A stretch of DNA of 64,000 nt from Microbulbifer sp. THAF38. GTDB taxonomy: Bacteria; Pseudomonadota; Gammaproteobacteria; Pseudomonadales; Cellvibrionaceae. A model generated the notes under the pieces. That model searched no databases, was not told where the DNA came from, and saw nothing but the letters and a program-made list of their open reading frames with translations. The first letter of the stretch is position 1. Every line of letters begins with the position of its first letter. Of the stretch, positions 44,310-53,099 are shown piece after piece. The translations under genes and the position numbers were made by a program. The DNA lies in assembly GCF_009363535.1 (NCBI RefSeq), contig NZ_CP045369.1, positions 2,553,001 to 2,617,000 on the forward strand. Direction: 5' to 3'.

Positions 44310-45476
44310 TTACGTTTCCCTGGCAGGCCGGCGAACAGCTTTATTGTAAGCAATACCATCACTGACGTTACTCCTTCTAGGCTTAAGCCCGAAGAATCTA
44401 CGTGTTAAATTAAATGGATAAATAACTAGCAAACATATGGCTGCGGTTATAAAAAAAGCACTAATAGCTAATATCATAGCTTTATAGGTCAAAGAGATGG
44501 GCAAGCTAATGACATGGTAACCAACCACCACGATGACTGTTTGGTGGAAAATATAAAAAGGAAAAATTAATTCATTGCTTAATTTTAGCCATTTAGGAGT
44601 AGTTGTTAGGTGGCGCTGAGCATACCCCAAAAGGGTCAATAGCGCTGACCAAGCGACCAAACAGCACACAAACCACCAAATCGACCAACGAGTTTGCAAT
44701 GATAGATACTCGCTTAAGTCTGGCGAATAGTAATAACCATAGAAAATAAATGAGCTGACCAGCAACCACGTAAAGTTTTTTCGTCGGTACTTTTCCAGCG
44801 ATAGCCAGACCTTCTGGGATTGTATGCAAATCATACCTGCAGCAAAGAAAAATAAATAAAACAAGGAGGAAGATAGGTTATCTATACCATGACCATTATC
44901 AGGAAAATATAATTTCAGGCCCACTCTGAGTATAATTAATACCAAAACTAACCCAAATAGACCACAGGATGTATCTGATAACCACTCCAAAAATTCTTTA
45001 AGTGAGCTTGCCCATTGCGACTCTAAAAACAAATGAAACGGTACGGCTAGCAAGGAAAAGACGACCAAGTACTCAATAAACCAAAGATGATTTGAATCAA
45101 ACTTAAGTGCTAGCTTAGGGAATGCCTGTAAAAATGAATCATATTTGGCAATGTCCTCAATGTAACCCTGAGGAGGAACAACAATCAACACCCCGATGAG
45201 TAGCGGAACAAACAATCTAAGAAATTTATCATGTAAAAATTGATATGGATGAACCTTGCGAAGTAGCAACACACTTCCGACACCAGCAATAAAAAATAGT
45301 ATTGGCAGCCTAAACTGCTCGAAATATACCATGATATCATCAAGCAGCTTGCTAGACTGTGCATTCATGATATGCCATCCATCTCCGTTAAATGGCATTA
45401 ATACATGATGAAGAAATACCGCCAGGATCAATATGACTCTTAACCAGTCCAACTCTGAAATTCTATTATTATTCAT
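44310..45476 (-). CDS. Acyltransferase family 3 membrane protein
   Basis: A 388-residue protein with about ten membrane helices. The N-terminus (RISELDWLRVILILAVFLHHVL, the His being the family's catalytic candidate) and FRLPILFFIAGVGSVLLL are typical of Acyl_transf_3 proteins, which transfer acyl groups to sugars, lipids or small molecules at the inner membrane. The C-terminus is very basic. Substrate unknown. It is minus-strand cargo between units G and H. Confidence 0.88.
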   Translation of the reverse strand: MNNNRISELDWLRVILILAVFLHHVLMPFNGDGWHIMNAQSSKLLDDIMVYFEQFRLPILFFIAGVGSVLLLRKVHPYQFLHDKFLRLFVPLLIGVLIVVPPQGYIEDIAKYDSFLQAFPKLALKFDSNHLWFIEYLVVFSLLAVPFHLFLESQWASSLKEFLEWLSDTSCGLFGLVLVLIILRVGLKLYFPDNGHGIDNLSSSLFYLFFFAAGMICIQSQKVWLSLEKYRRKNFTWLLVSSFIFYGYYYSPDLSEYLSLQTRWSIWWFVCCLVAWSALLTLLGYAQRHLTTTPKWLKLSNELIFPFYIFHQTVIVVVGYHVISLPISLTYKAMILAISAFFITAAICLLVIYPFNLTRRFFGLKPRRSNVSDGIAYNKAVRRPARET

Positions 45477-45803
45477 TTCATACTCTTGATAAAACTCAGA
45501 TTTAAAAACTTAGGCTTTATATATTATCATTCCTGCATGCGTCACCAGTAAATCACCACAGACCAAGAAAACTGACCAATTTATCCATAGATAATATCAA
45601 CCTACTCTTCTGGGTAATATTCTAAATTTAAAGCTGGTACGTGATTTGGTACTGGAGTTACTTTTAGCATAAAAACAAGTCTAAACAATACAATAGCTGC
45701 TATAAAGAGCATGTTTCTTCTCAGATTTTAATGATGCCCTCGATCAACCTAGCTTCGCTGATACAGTGAATAAATTCAAACCATGCCTGCCAGTAAGTTC
45801 GGG
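45477..45803. other. Intergenic region
   Basis: About 330 AT-rich bases upstream of the acyltransferase gene. Nothing beyond its presumed promoter can be supported. Confidence 0.4.
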
Positions 45804-46037
45804 TTACATTTTCTTATGCTTATTGTTTAACTTATCTACCACTTCATCCAAAAAATCACAAACATTATACTTTTTTGCCATTACCATATCAGAGCCTAAT
45901 GATAAATAAATTAAATTACATGACGAACCATTGAACGAGAGCGCTTTAACTCTTTTTAGTGATCTATCGGGTTGAAAAGCTGGCCAATATAGGAAGAGCG
46001 TACAATTTATTGTCCGTACATAGTTTAGTAATTCTTC
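45804..46037 (-). CDS. Possible small gene or fragment downstream of the HD gene
   Basis: Directly after the stop of the HD-domain gene the same frame stays open for 77 codons (YVRTINCTLFLYWPAFQPDR, ALSFNGSSCNLIYLSLGSDM, YNVCDFLDEVVDKLNNKH). Composition looks like real protein, but there is no start codon before an internal ATG near 45872. It may be a gene fragment, a gene with an unusual start, or chance. No domain recognised. Confidence 0.35.
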   Translation of the reverse strand, partial: EELLNYVRTINCTLFLYWPAFQPDRSLKRVKALSFNGSSCNLIYLSLGSDMVMAKKYNVCDFLDEVVDKLNNKHKKM

Positions 46038-46040
46038 GCT

Positions 46041-46563
46041 TCAATTAGCCGCACTTCTCTCTAACCGATTATGGCCTTCACTCGCAATAGCCTCAAAGCA
46101 GAGATCAAGCTCTGGGAATACATCCCAACGATCTGCGCCTAAGGTATGAGATATTCGATCAATCAATTGCAGCTCAAGCTCTTCTACGCGCTTACCTTTC
46201 CACAATTTGTCTGAGAGCGCAATCGTTAGCTCTTCTATCGTCCATTCCATATCACTCCAACGAGCATGAGAAAGACAGCATCGCGCAATTGCTGGTGCAA
46301 AACCTCTCGAGAGTAATATCCTTTCACCTTCAGGTTCATGTTGTGATCCTGGGCCATACATTTCATTGGTATGTGTAATTTTCCCAATATCATGTATTAC
46401 TACACCAATACGGACAAAGTCTGGATCGAGGTTCACTTTCATTTCCATAAACTTTTCGATCAGGAGATCGGCCGCCTCACCAACCAGTGCTACATGATTA
46501 ATAAGATGCTGAGGTGCATTCAGATGATCTAGTAGCTGAAACGCTTCTTCTCTAGTTTTCAGA
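46041..46563 (-). pseudogene. HD-domain phosphohydrolase, start codon not found
   Basis: From ATG 46448 a 135-residue protein reads IGVVIHDIGKITHTNEMYG (the HD motif) and later ARCCLSHARW, typical of small HD-domain metal-dependent phosphohydrolases. Convincing coding sequence extends upstream in the same frame (TREEAFQLLDHLNAPQHLIN, HVALVGEAADLLIEKF), including a His that belongs to the HD metal site, up to a TAG at about 46566. No ATG, GTG or TTG lies between that stop and 46448, only a CTG. Either a rare start is used or the gene lost its start; the 46448 product would lack the first helices. Confidence 0.6.
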
Positions 46564-46799
46564 ACCTAGCCCTCTAGTTGTTGGAGCGTGCCTTTACTTG
46601 GATTCCCTGCGAATGCCTTCCTTTTGTTTACCTGCCATCAACTATTGGTAGTCCAGGCTGAAGCCCTCTTCTAGGTGAGGTATATAGTCACAGGTTCCTC
46701 AGGGTAACATTATTACTATGACAACCGTATTCGATGATGACACCATACTGATTCGGTAGCTCCAGGAGATTCCGGATATGCGAGACCATTGAGACAGGG

Positions 46800-46870
46800 T
46801 TGCAATGGGGAGAGCGAGCAAGGTCACTACATGACCACACTGGAGGTAACTAGCTAAACGGAAGTTGTCG
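46800..46870 (+). repeat. Possible csrA repeat unit H (short relic)
   Basis: A short stretch (gagcgagcaaggtcac, then actggaggtaactagctaaacgg) resembles the left part of units B and E (actaggagacagctagctaaatgg). No coding part remains. It lies upstream of the HD gene, the expected position in the cargo/unit pattern, but similarity is short. Confidence 0.35.
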
Positions 46871-46915
46871 GCTACCCCAAACCGTTAACCCATAAAATTC
46901 CTGATTGTATTTTTA

Positions 46916-47295
46916 TCAAACACCACTGCATCCGACGTAGACAAAACTGTTAACCGGTGTTGCTACCTTCAGCAGCTTCCCTCTTCGCACAACAGCACCA
47001 TTTAGGGGCTCAAGCTCCAGGCGCCTTCCAGATACTATATCGAAATACATCGAACCAGGAGCCTTATTGAGCACTCCAGGAGGCAACTTCTTCTCCATAT
47101 GCCTAAGTGTACGCTCAACCGTATACTCCGAAAGCTCTATTCCACTTTGCCGAGCTAAGACAGAAACCTAACGCATGATATCAACGAAGAGCTCGCGAGA
47201 GGCTTGGCAGGCTAAAAGTGTGCCTGCAGGCAACCGTGTGAGCGCTGTCATTCCGTTCACCGCACAGATGAACAAAAACTTCTCCCAAATTTAGT
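46916..47295 (-). pseudogene. Ketopantoate reductase (PanE/ApbA-like) C-terminal relic
   Basis: A minus-strand frame from about 47295 reads WEKFLFICAVNGMTALTRLP, AGTLLACQASRELFVDIMR, a TAG at 47168-47170, VSVLARQSGIELSEYTVERT, then APGSMYFDIVSGRRLELEPL and TPVNSFVYV. This is the C-terminal domain of the ketopantoate reductase family, which reduces 2-dehydropantoate or related 2-oxo acids. The N-terminal NADPH-binding domain (GxGxxG) is absent and the frame has an internal stop. The 60-codon part after ATG 47098 is only a remnant. Confidence 0.75.
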
Positions 47296-47299
47296 GGGC

Positions 47300-47761
47300 C
47301 ACTACAACAGACTAAATTTTTCCCCTTAGTTAAGTTATCTAGGCGGTTGACATTAGATGTATCAAGGTGGTTACTTGGATTGCTATTCCTATCTCTGTAA
47401 AACTGAGCTGCTCACATAATGAGTGGCTCATCAAAAGCTGGCCCCTTTGAACATGAACAACTCTGAAAGGGAGCCACATTGATCACCTATCAATGATTCA
47501 GTGCTCATGGGCAAGATTGAACTCAACTGATGAAGCTCCAAATCATCACTTCTTCCACGCCAAAACTCTCCTAAGCAACTTCCTCTAAACGTCCCTGAAG
47601 TGCCAAACTGTCATGGGAAAAATACAAATGTGCACCCCAAAATCAGACCTATTATTTGGTTGCAAATGAAACCCTCGCCCTATTCTTTGCAGCACAGTAG
47701 GATAAGTCATCCGCCTGCAGGTGCAGAGCGGCACTAAGGAACAGAGTAATCAGAAGACGCT
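47300..47761. other. Intergenic region at the right edge of the island
   Basis: About 460 bases between the ketopantoate-reductase relic and the DAHP synthase gene. No gene seen. GC content rises in the last 100 bases, where the promoter and leader of the next gene must lie. Confidence 0.45.
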
Positions 47762-48841
47762 ATGACTACACAGCAGTTCGACGACCTGAATGTCGTCTCC
47801 CAGGAAGTCCTGATCAGCCCGGAGATGCTGAAAGCAGAGCTCCCCATTAGCGATGCCGCCGAAGAGACTGTCGCCAAAGGGCGCAGCGCCGTGCGTGATA
47901 TCCTCGATCGCAAAGACCACCGCTTGATGGTGGTTATCGGACCTTGCTCCGTTCACGATGTGGACGCCGCAATGGATTATGCCAAGCGCTTGAAAGCGGT
48001 GGCTGACAAGGTTTCCGATACCCTGCTGATAGTAATGCGAGTCTATTTTGAGAAGCCGCGCACCACAGTTGGCTGGAAGGGCCTGATCAACGATCCCCAC
48101 TTGAATGATTCCTTCAAGATTGAGGAAGGCCTGCATATCGGCCGCAAGCTACTTTTAGATGTCGCCGAGCTGGGGCTACCCACTGCTACCGAAGCGCTGG
48201 ACCCAATCTCTCCCCAGTACCTGCAAGACCTGATCTCCTGGTCTGCCATTGGCGCTCGCACCACCGAATCCCAGACACACCGTGAAATGGCCAGCGGCCT
48301 TTCCTCTGCCGTAGGCTTTAAGAATGGTACCGATGGCGGATTGGAAGTGGCGATTAATGCCTTGCAATCTGTCGCTAATCCCCACCGATTCCTGGGTATC
48401 AACAAGCGCGGCCAGGTGGCCATTATTCACACTTCCGGCAACTCTTATGGCCACGTGGTGCTGCGTGGGGGTAATGACAAGCCAAATTACGATTCGGTCA
48501 GTGTCGCTATGTGTGAACAGGAGCTGCGTAGCGCCGGAATTACCCCCAATATCATGGTCGACTGCAGCCACGCCAACTCCAATAAAAACCACGAACTACA
48601 GCCCCTGGTGGTAGATAATGTGACCCACCAGATTCTTGATGGCAACCAATCAATTATTGGCATTATGGTGGAGAGTAACCTGAAAGCCGGTAACCAAAAG
48701 ATTCCCGCCAATCTGGATGATCTGGAATACGGTGTCTCAGTTACCGACAAGTGTATCGATTGGGAAACCACGGAGTCTCTCTTACTGGGGATGGCGGAGC
48801 AGTTGCGTGAACCTCTTCAGGGTCGAACAGCCCAAGTTTGA
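47762..48841 (+). CDS. aroG: 3-deoxy-7-phosphoheptulonate (DAHP) synthase, class I
   Basis: A 359-residue enzyme that condenses phosphoenolpyruvate with erythrose 4-phosphate, the first step of the shikimate pathway. Class I (AroFGH) signatures are VVIGPCSVHDVDAAMDYA near residue 58, the RVYFEKPRTTVGWKGLINDP segment near residue 92, IGARTTESQTHREMASGL near 160, and the metal-binding VDCSHANS near 265. The N-terminal extension carries feedback regulation in this family; which aromatic amino acid inhibits it cannot be told, so aroG is a class label. A strong terminator follows. Confidence 0.93.
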   Translation: MTTQQFDDLNVVSQEVLISPEMLKAELPISDAAEETVAKGRSAVRDILDRKDHRLMVVIGPCSVHDVDAAMDYAKRLKAVADKVSDTLLIVMRVYFEKPRTTVGWKGLINDPHLNDSFKIEEGLHIGRKLLLDVAELGLPTATEALDPISPQYLQDLISWSAIGARTTESQTHREMASGLSSAVGFKNGTDGGLEVAINALQSVANPHRFLGINKRGQVAIIHTSGNSYGHVVLRGGNDKPNYDSVSVAMCEQELRSAGITPNIMVDCSHANSNKNHELQPLVVDNVTHQILDGNQSIIGIMVESNLKAGNQKIPANLDDLEYGVSVTDKCIDWETTESLLLGMAEQLREPLQGRTAQV

Positions 48842-48849
48842 TCTTCTAC

Positions 48850-48880
48850 GGGGGTTAATAACCCCCATTCTTCTTTTTTG
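48850..48880 (+). terminator. Rho-independent terminator of aroG
   Basis: GGGGGTT/AACCCCC stem (48850-48866) with a 3-base loop, followed by ATTCTTCTTTTTT. Lies 9 bases after the stop. Confidence 0.88.
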
Positions 48881-49116
48881 GCAGAATTTTATTCCTAGCA
48901 ATTGCTGTAACCCCCAACCAAATATCCACAAACCGCACCTGGCCTCTATAACCCATCTAAAACTCACCGAGAGGCTGACAAAGGAGCGCGGTGAGAGTAT
49001 TCTCACCTTCGCAAAAGCCCTTAGGGAGAGATCTTCCCATTTTTTCCATTCATTATGGATAAAAATTCTGTGTATGCCCGGCGTACCCAGAAAGCTTTTA
49101 GGATAGAAGCAATAAA

Positions 49117-49574
49117 ATGGAACTGCAGTCTAATAGAATAATTACTTACATACTGGGTGGTTTTGTACTGATTTGGCTGTTTGTGAGCCTTAGCTTCGCC
49201 TTGGACACTGGCTCCATCTTCGCCTGGGCCGCCACAGCCGTACTCTGCCTGCTCGCCGTAATCACATTCTCTTTTAAAAAGAGTCACTACATTGATTTAG
49301 ATAGTAAACAATATATATCTAAAAACCGGATCCTCTGGTACAGCTGGACTAAAAAAAAATCTCTCAAAATTTTCAAGGGATTTAAAATAATCTCTTACTC
49401 CCGCCATTAGAAAGAGAACAGGAGAAGCGAAACCAGCTATCAGGTAGTTCTTGTCTTCAAATACGCGAAATCTAATGAGGGCATTATGGTAAGGGCTTTT
49501 CACAGTCGAGGAGAGGCAAAAAATTATCTAGATGTACTAGAACATAGAACAGGGCTGCCATTGTTAGCCTAAAA
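49117..49574 (+). pseudogene. Two-helix membrane protein with an in-frame TAG
   Basis: The frame from ATG 49117 encodes two membrane helices (YILGGFVLIWLFVSLSFAL, then AWAATAVLCLLAVITFSF) and a basic tail ending ISYSRH at a TAG (49408-49410). The same frame continues for 54 codons with coding-like sequence (KENRRSETSYQVVLVFKYA, VRAFHSRGEAKNYLDVLEH, RTGLPLLA) and a proper TAA. The join reads smoothly through the stop, so the original protein was probably 152 residues. The function is unknown; a truncated 97-residue form is made unless the stop is read through. Confidence 0.7.
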
Positions 49575-49761
49575 TCAGCCCGTAAATACTGCTCAATTTC
49601 TTGCAAAAACCCACCTGAATCACCGCCAACAAAATATCTTGATTCTTTTCCTAGAATTGGGGACCCATTTCATAAACTCTTAAACTAGCAACGATTTTAT
49701 TAGCTGTCATGAGATTTAGCTCTCTCAAGGCAAAATTATTCATTGTTGCGAGGTGCCTATT

Positions 49762-50370
49762 ATGGAACCCATAGAGTGGGACATGTCCTCAACAACCATC
49801 GTCCGCAAGCTCAGTGAAGATGCTGAGCAGGCCACATTTCCCCCACCCCATCTGGATAAGGTGAAGCAAGGGGAATTGTTAAAATTTCATGCCCATATCA
49901 ATGTGGAGCAAATGCCCCAGGGTCATCACCTGAAGAAAGCTACCATTTTTTCCAATGTACCCAATGGAGGAACCTGGGAGCTAATATGTGATGAGGGAAC
50001 TGCGGTTGGAGGCCGTGGGAGCGCCCCATCTCCAATTATGTATTTTTCTGCTGGGCTAGCGCTTTGCATGATGTCTCACGTAGAAATGCTGGCACAGCTA
50101 TCTGGCATTCATCTGAAGAAAGTAAAACTCGAGCAAAAGACTGAATTTTCAACCACCTTAAATTTTGGTGGAATTGAAGCCGAGAAGGTATTCGGCAAGG
50201 GAGAACGAGTAGAAATTCACCTGATGATCGAAAGCGATGAGACCGAGGAAAAACTTGTGGAGTTTGCCCACTGCTGTCGGCAAGCCTGTATGTCACTACA
50301 AACGGTAGCTAATGCCACACCAGTCACTACCTCCCTCTACCTTAACAGCAAGGCTATAACCTTTGAGTGA
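49762..50370 (+). CDS. OsmC/Ohr-family protein
   Basis: A 202-residue protein starting at ATG 49762, chosen over a GTG nine bases upstream because AGGTG lies at a good distance. The OsmC fold is shown by GSAPSPIMYFSAGLALCMMSHVEM near residue 90, with the first redox Cys, and by FAHCCRQACMSLQTVANATP near residue 175, with the second. OsmC/Ohr proteins reduce organic hydroperoxides using this Cys pair. The N-terminal 40 residues differ from the classical family, so a divergent subgroup is likely. It is a single-gene unit. Confidence 0.82.
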   Translation: MEPIEWDMSSTTIVRKLSEDAEQATFPPPHLDKVKQGELLKFHAHINVEQMPQGHHLKKATIFSNVPNGGTWELICDEGTAVGGRGSAPSPIMYFSAGLALCMMSHVEMLAQLSGIHLKKVKLEQKTEFSTTLNFGGIEAEKVFGKGERVEIHLMIESDETEEKLVEFAHCCRQACMSLQTVANATPVTTSLYLNSKAITFE

Positions 50371-50599
50371 ATAACACCATCCATCTAACCCACGAGTGCA
50401 CACTTTAAATACGATGATTTCCAGAGCAAACTCTTAAAACTGTAGCCCTTTCTTTTAATATCAGATTAAAAGCAGAGAAGGGGTTTTGTGTGTCCGTTGT
50501 TTATGGGTAGGATCATAGCTCAAGAAAGCTTTGAAACCACCTTCATCAATATGCCTGCCCCCATTGATCGTGACTCCAGGCTCTTAAACATCAAATTTT

Positions 50600-51270
50600 G
50601 CAACTAAAAATCCGCATTCTTAGAATGCGGATTTACCCTCTGCCCCCTAAAAGGGGGCTATTGAGTCAGCCTTCCTAGAAGGCTAACTGGGAGTCATCCC
50701 AAAGTAGAATCATCCGCGTAAATCTAACTGAGATTGACGCTGCTCAATTTTCTCCTGATACTTTACATACTTCCGTATCATGTCTGCATCAACTCCAACT
50801 GTATCTACACAGTAACCTTTCGCCCAAAAGTGATTACCCCAATATGGCTTCTTCCTAAGGTAAGGGAAACGCGTAAAGACCCTCAATGCGGTTTTCCCTT
50901 TTACTACTCCTAGAAGCCTAGAAATTGAGATCTTCGGTGGCACCTTAACCAGCAGATGCACATGATCTACCTGAACATTCAGCTCCACGACACTGCATCG
51001 CAACTGACTGCAGTAGACTTGAATGCAGTTGTGAACTTCATTTGCAATAGGACCTTTTAGTACCCTGTAACGGTACTTTGGAACCCAAACGATATGATAT
51101 TGGCAATGCCAAAGCACATGCGTTAACTTTTCAAAACGGCTCATGTTATTTCCTTTTATTCGAACTGTGGGGACAACTCGAACCTAGGTGTAACATGGGC
51201 CGCCCCATTCGTAATGGGCAAAGCCAATTACTCATAACCACGTCCTTAGGACGTGGGTTTCTACATCACA
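50600..51270 (-). mobile_element. IS200/IS605-family element (tnpA only)
   Basis: One Y1 transposase gene bounded by subterminal hairpins and without terminal inverted repeats. On the right (element 5' end) CCACGTCC/GGACGTGG at 51238-51256 is followed by GGTTTCTAC. On the left (3' end) AATCCGCATTC/GAATGCGGATT at 50609-50633 is perfect, with GCCCCC/GGGGGC just inside (50642-50659). This is the IS200 arrangement; exact cleavage sites are not fixed. Confidence 0.85.
50710..51144 (-). CDS. IS200-type Y1 transposase TnpA
   Basis: A 144-residue HUH single-strand transposase. It shows the start FEKLTHVLWHCQYHIVWVPK, the metal-binding HUH motif in QVDHVHLLVKV near residue 61, and the catalytic Tyr in DMIRKYVKYQE near residue 128. 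Length and motifs are complete, so it may be active. It excises and inserts one strand using the flanking hairpins. Confidence 0.92.
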   Translation of the reverse strand: MSRFEKLTHVLWHCQYHIVWVPKYRYRVLKGPIANEVHNCIQVYCSQLRCSVVELNVQVDHVHLLVKVPPKISISRLLGVVKGKTALRVFTRFPYLRKKPYWGNHFWAKGYCVDTVGVDADMIRKYVKYQEKIEQRQSQLDLRG

Positions 51271-51275
51271 CTAAA

Positions 51276-51820
51276 GAAGATAGGACCGAATAATGAGTAG
51301 TGAAAGTACCAGTTAATCTTCAAACCCTCAAAAACTCGACTACCGGATATTGCCCTTCAATCTAGCCCTTTCTCACTGGCCCTTTCTCAGCCCCCCCACA
51401 AACTCTTTAAGGTCCCGAGAAAAGCCAGAGTAACACTGAACGAAGCAGTAATTCCCAAAAAGCAATCAATAACACAACCCATGGAGTGCAATGGCTCCCC
51501 AAGCGAAACCTCATACCAACAAGATCAAGACGGTGGGTACGATCAACTTTCTAGCGAGCAGCCAACACGAAACCCATACAAATCTGTTGTTATTACCTAA
51601 GCTTCCAGCTGGAATTTAAATTCCAAAAGAATGCCTTTAACTAGAGCAGGTTTTGCACCCTTTAAAAATAACAGAAAATTTTACTATTGGTTTATTTTTC
51701 TTTATTTCGTTGAAGTCTTTAAAACCTATGGTGAAGCAACCGAAACTTCCAATAGACCACATTGGGACACAACACACATTTGAGTAGACTTGTTGCCAAG
51801 TTGGGAGAAGGAGAAATGTT
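51276..51820. other. Intergenic region
   Basis: About 545 bases between the IS200 element and a secreted-protein gene. No gene seen. An AAGGAG-type ribosome site lies right before 51821. Confidence 0.45.
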
Positions 51821-52276
51821 ATGCGATATTTATTTTCAATGATCTTGTTGTTCTCTCTTGCGGGATACGGTGTAGCCCAAGAGCGACTTTCTCAGTTGCC
51901 AGCTGGCTCTTCACCGGTGCAAATACTTGGTAAGACTTACTATCAAAGTGGTAACACCTTCTATGCCTTTAATGAGCAGGGCCGTTATTTTTACCCGGTA
52001 AATCCGCCCACCCGTATCCGTCAGTATGAGCAACCGAGAAGCATGTATTGGCGCGATTCTCGCCCCCGTTATTATTCACGTGGCACGCCTAGCTACTATT
52101 GGCGCAGTTCGCCTAACTACTATTGGCGCGGTACTATGCCTCGTAACTACGGCCTAACTCGCGACCAGATTGAAGGTTGTATGAATTTCGCGGCAGACAA
52201 GGCTAATGCCAACCATGCGAACGGTGGTAAGGTTTATATCCGCGAATATAACCAGTGCATCAGTAATTATCGCTAA
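51821..52276 (+). CDS. Secreted Tyr/Arg-rich protein
   Basis: A 151-residue exported protein with a signal peptide ending GVAQ (residues 1-19). The middle is a low-complexity region with repeats of YYWR/YYSR type (RPRYYSRGTPSYYWRSSPN, YYWRGTMPRNYG), followed by a small helical domain with two Cys (GCMNFAADKANANH, YNQC) likely bridged. Function unknown; it may bind the cell wall or surface polymers through its aromatic-basic repeats. A strong terminator follows. Confidence 0.65.
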   Translation: MRYLFSMILLFSLAGYGVAQERLSQLPAGSSPVQILGKTYYQSGNTFYAFNEQGRYFYPVNPPTRIRQYEQPRSMYWRDSRPRYYSRGTPSYYWRSSPNYYWRGTMPRNYGLTRDQIEGCMNFAADKANANHANGGKVYIREYNQCISNYR

Positions 52277-52325
52277 CAAAGTTAGACAACTGATGACGCA
52301 TTGACAGAGTTTCTTGAGAAACTCG

Positions 52326-52350
52326 AAGGGGCCGCAAGGCCCCTTTCCTG
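52326..52350 (+). terminator. Rho-independent terminator
   Basis: AAGGGGCC (52326-52333), GCAA loop, GGCCCCTT (52338-52345), then TCCTGTTT. It lies about 50 bases beyond the secreted-protein gene. Confidence 0.82.
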
Positions 52351-52583
52351 TTTATACCGGATGCCCGAAATATATCTCATTATTTCATTATCTTTCCAAG
52401 GCCCTGAAATAGAAATGTCACCTTATTCTCAGCAGTACTAGCCGGAACAAAGGTTTGTTTCTTTCCGACCCTATCAGGCAGTTTTCACTCTCTTCATTTT
52501 CTTTCTCTACTCATTCTTTCTTTACACTATGCTTGCCCTGCCTGAGAACCCAAATCTTGCCGACCATAAAACTGGAGAGCACT

Positions 52584-53003
52584 ATGTCCGCCAACCATAA
52601 AGCGACATCTAAAAAGTTACTCGAGCTATGGGGGGACAACACCCCACATGAAGCCTCTGATTATTTATCTGCCAATTACAAAAATCACCAAATGCCAGAT
52701 GCCTCTGGCGGCACTTCAACAGATACGCTAGAAGAGTGGCAAGATTTAGTGAAGGAATTTCACAATAGCTTCTCCGATGTGAAAATGGAGATTTTACTGC
52801 AAGTTGCAGAAGGTGATTATGTATGTACCCGTTGGCGCATCACGGCTACTCACACAGGTAAATTCATGCAATATGAGGCCACCAATAAAACCAGCAGCTG
52901 GACAGGCACCCATACCGACCGATACGAAGGTGGAAAGATGGTAGAAAGTTGGGTGGATTGGGATAAATACTCCTTCCTTGAAGAGCTGGGGCTGATCAAG
53001 TAA
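52584..53003 (+). CDS. SnoaL-like / ester cyclase-type NTF2 protein
   Basis: A 139-residue protein starting at ATG 52584 (MSANHKATSKKLLELWG) with a GGAGAG ribosome site; the frame open from 52455 is not used. NTF2/SnoaL features are YKNHQMPDASGG, VKEFHNSFSDVKMEILLQVAE, VCTRWRITATHTGKFM and the final SWVDWDKYSFLEELGLI. It is likely a small-molecule-binding or cyclase-type cytosolic protein. A terminator follows. Confidence 0.8.
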   Translation: MSANHKATSKKLLELWGDNTPHEASDYLSANYKNHQMPDASGGTSTDTLEEWQDLVKEFHNSFSDVKMEILLQVAEGDYVCTRWRITATHTGKFMQYEATNKTSSWTGTHTDRYEGGKMVESWVDWDKYSFLEELGLIK

Positions 53004-53016
53004 ACCCGACTAAACT

Positions 53017-53053
53017 AAAACCCCGGATCTAACGAATGCGAATTCGGGGTTTT
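53017..53053 (+). terminator. Terminator hairpin
   Basis: AAAACCCCG (53017-53025) pairs with CGGGGTTTT (53045-53053) after a 19-base loop; the T-run is part of the stem. It lies between the SnoaL-like gene and pcp. Confidence 0.75.
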
Positions 53054-53099
53054 AGTAAGATGCTGACCTCATCGAATGACTACCAACAATTAAGCTGCC

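Noticed and set aside
46718..46760. Plus-strand start MTTVFDDDTILIR followed by TAG
   Set aside because: Looks like a gene start, but stops appear every few codons and no domain could be recognised.
27118..47300. Prophage or integrative conjugative element
   Set aside because: No integrase, phage structural, replication or conjugation genes are present; only three small insertion sequences in the whole window.
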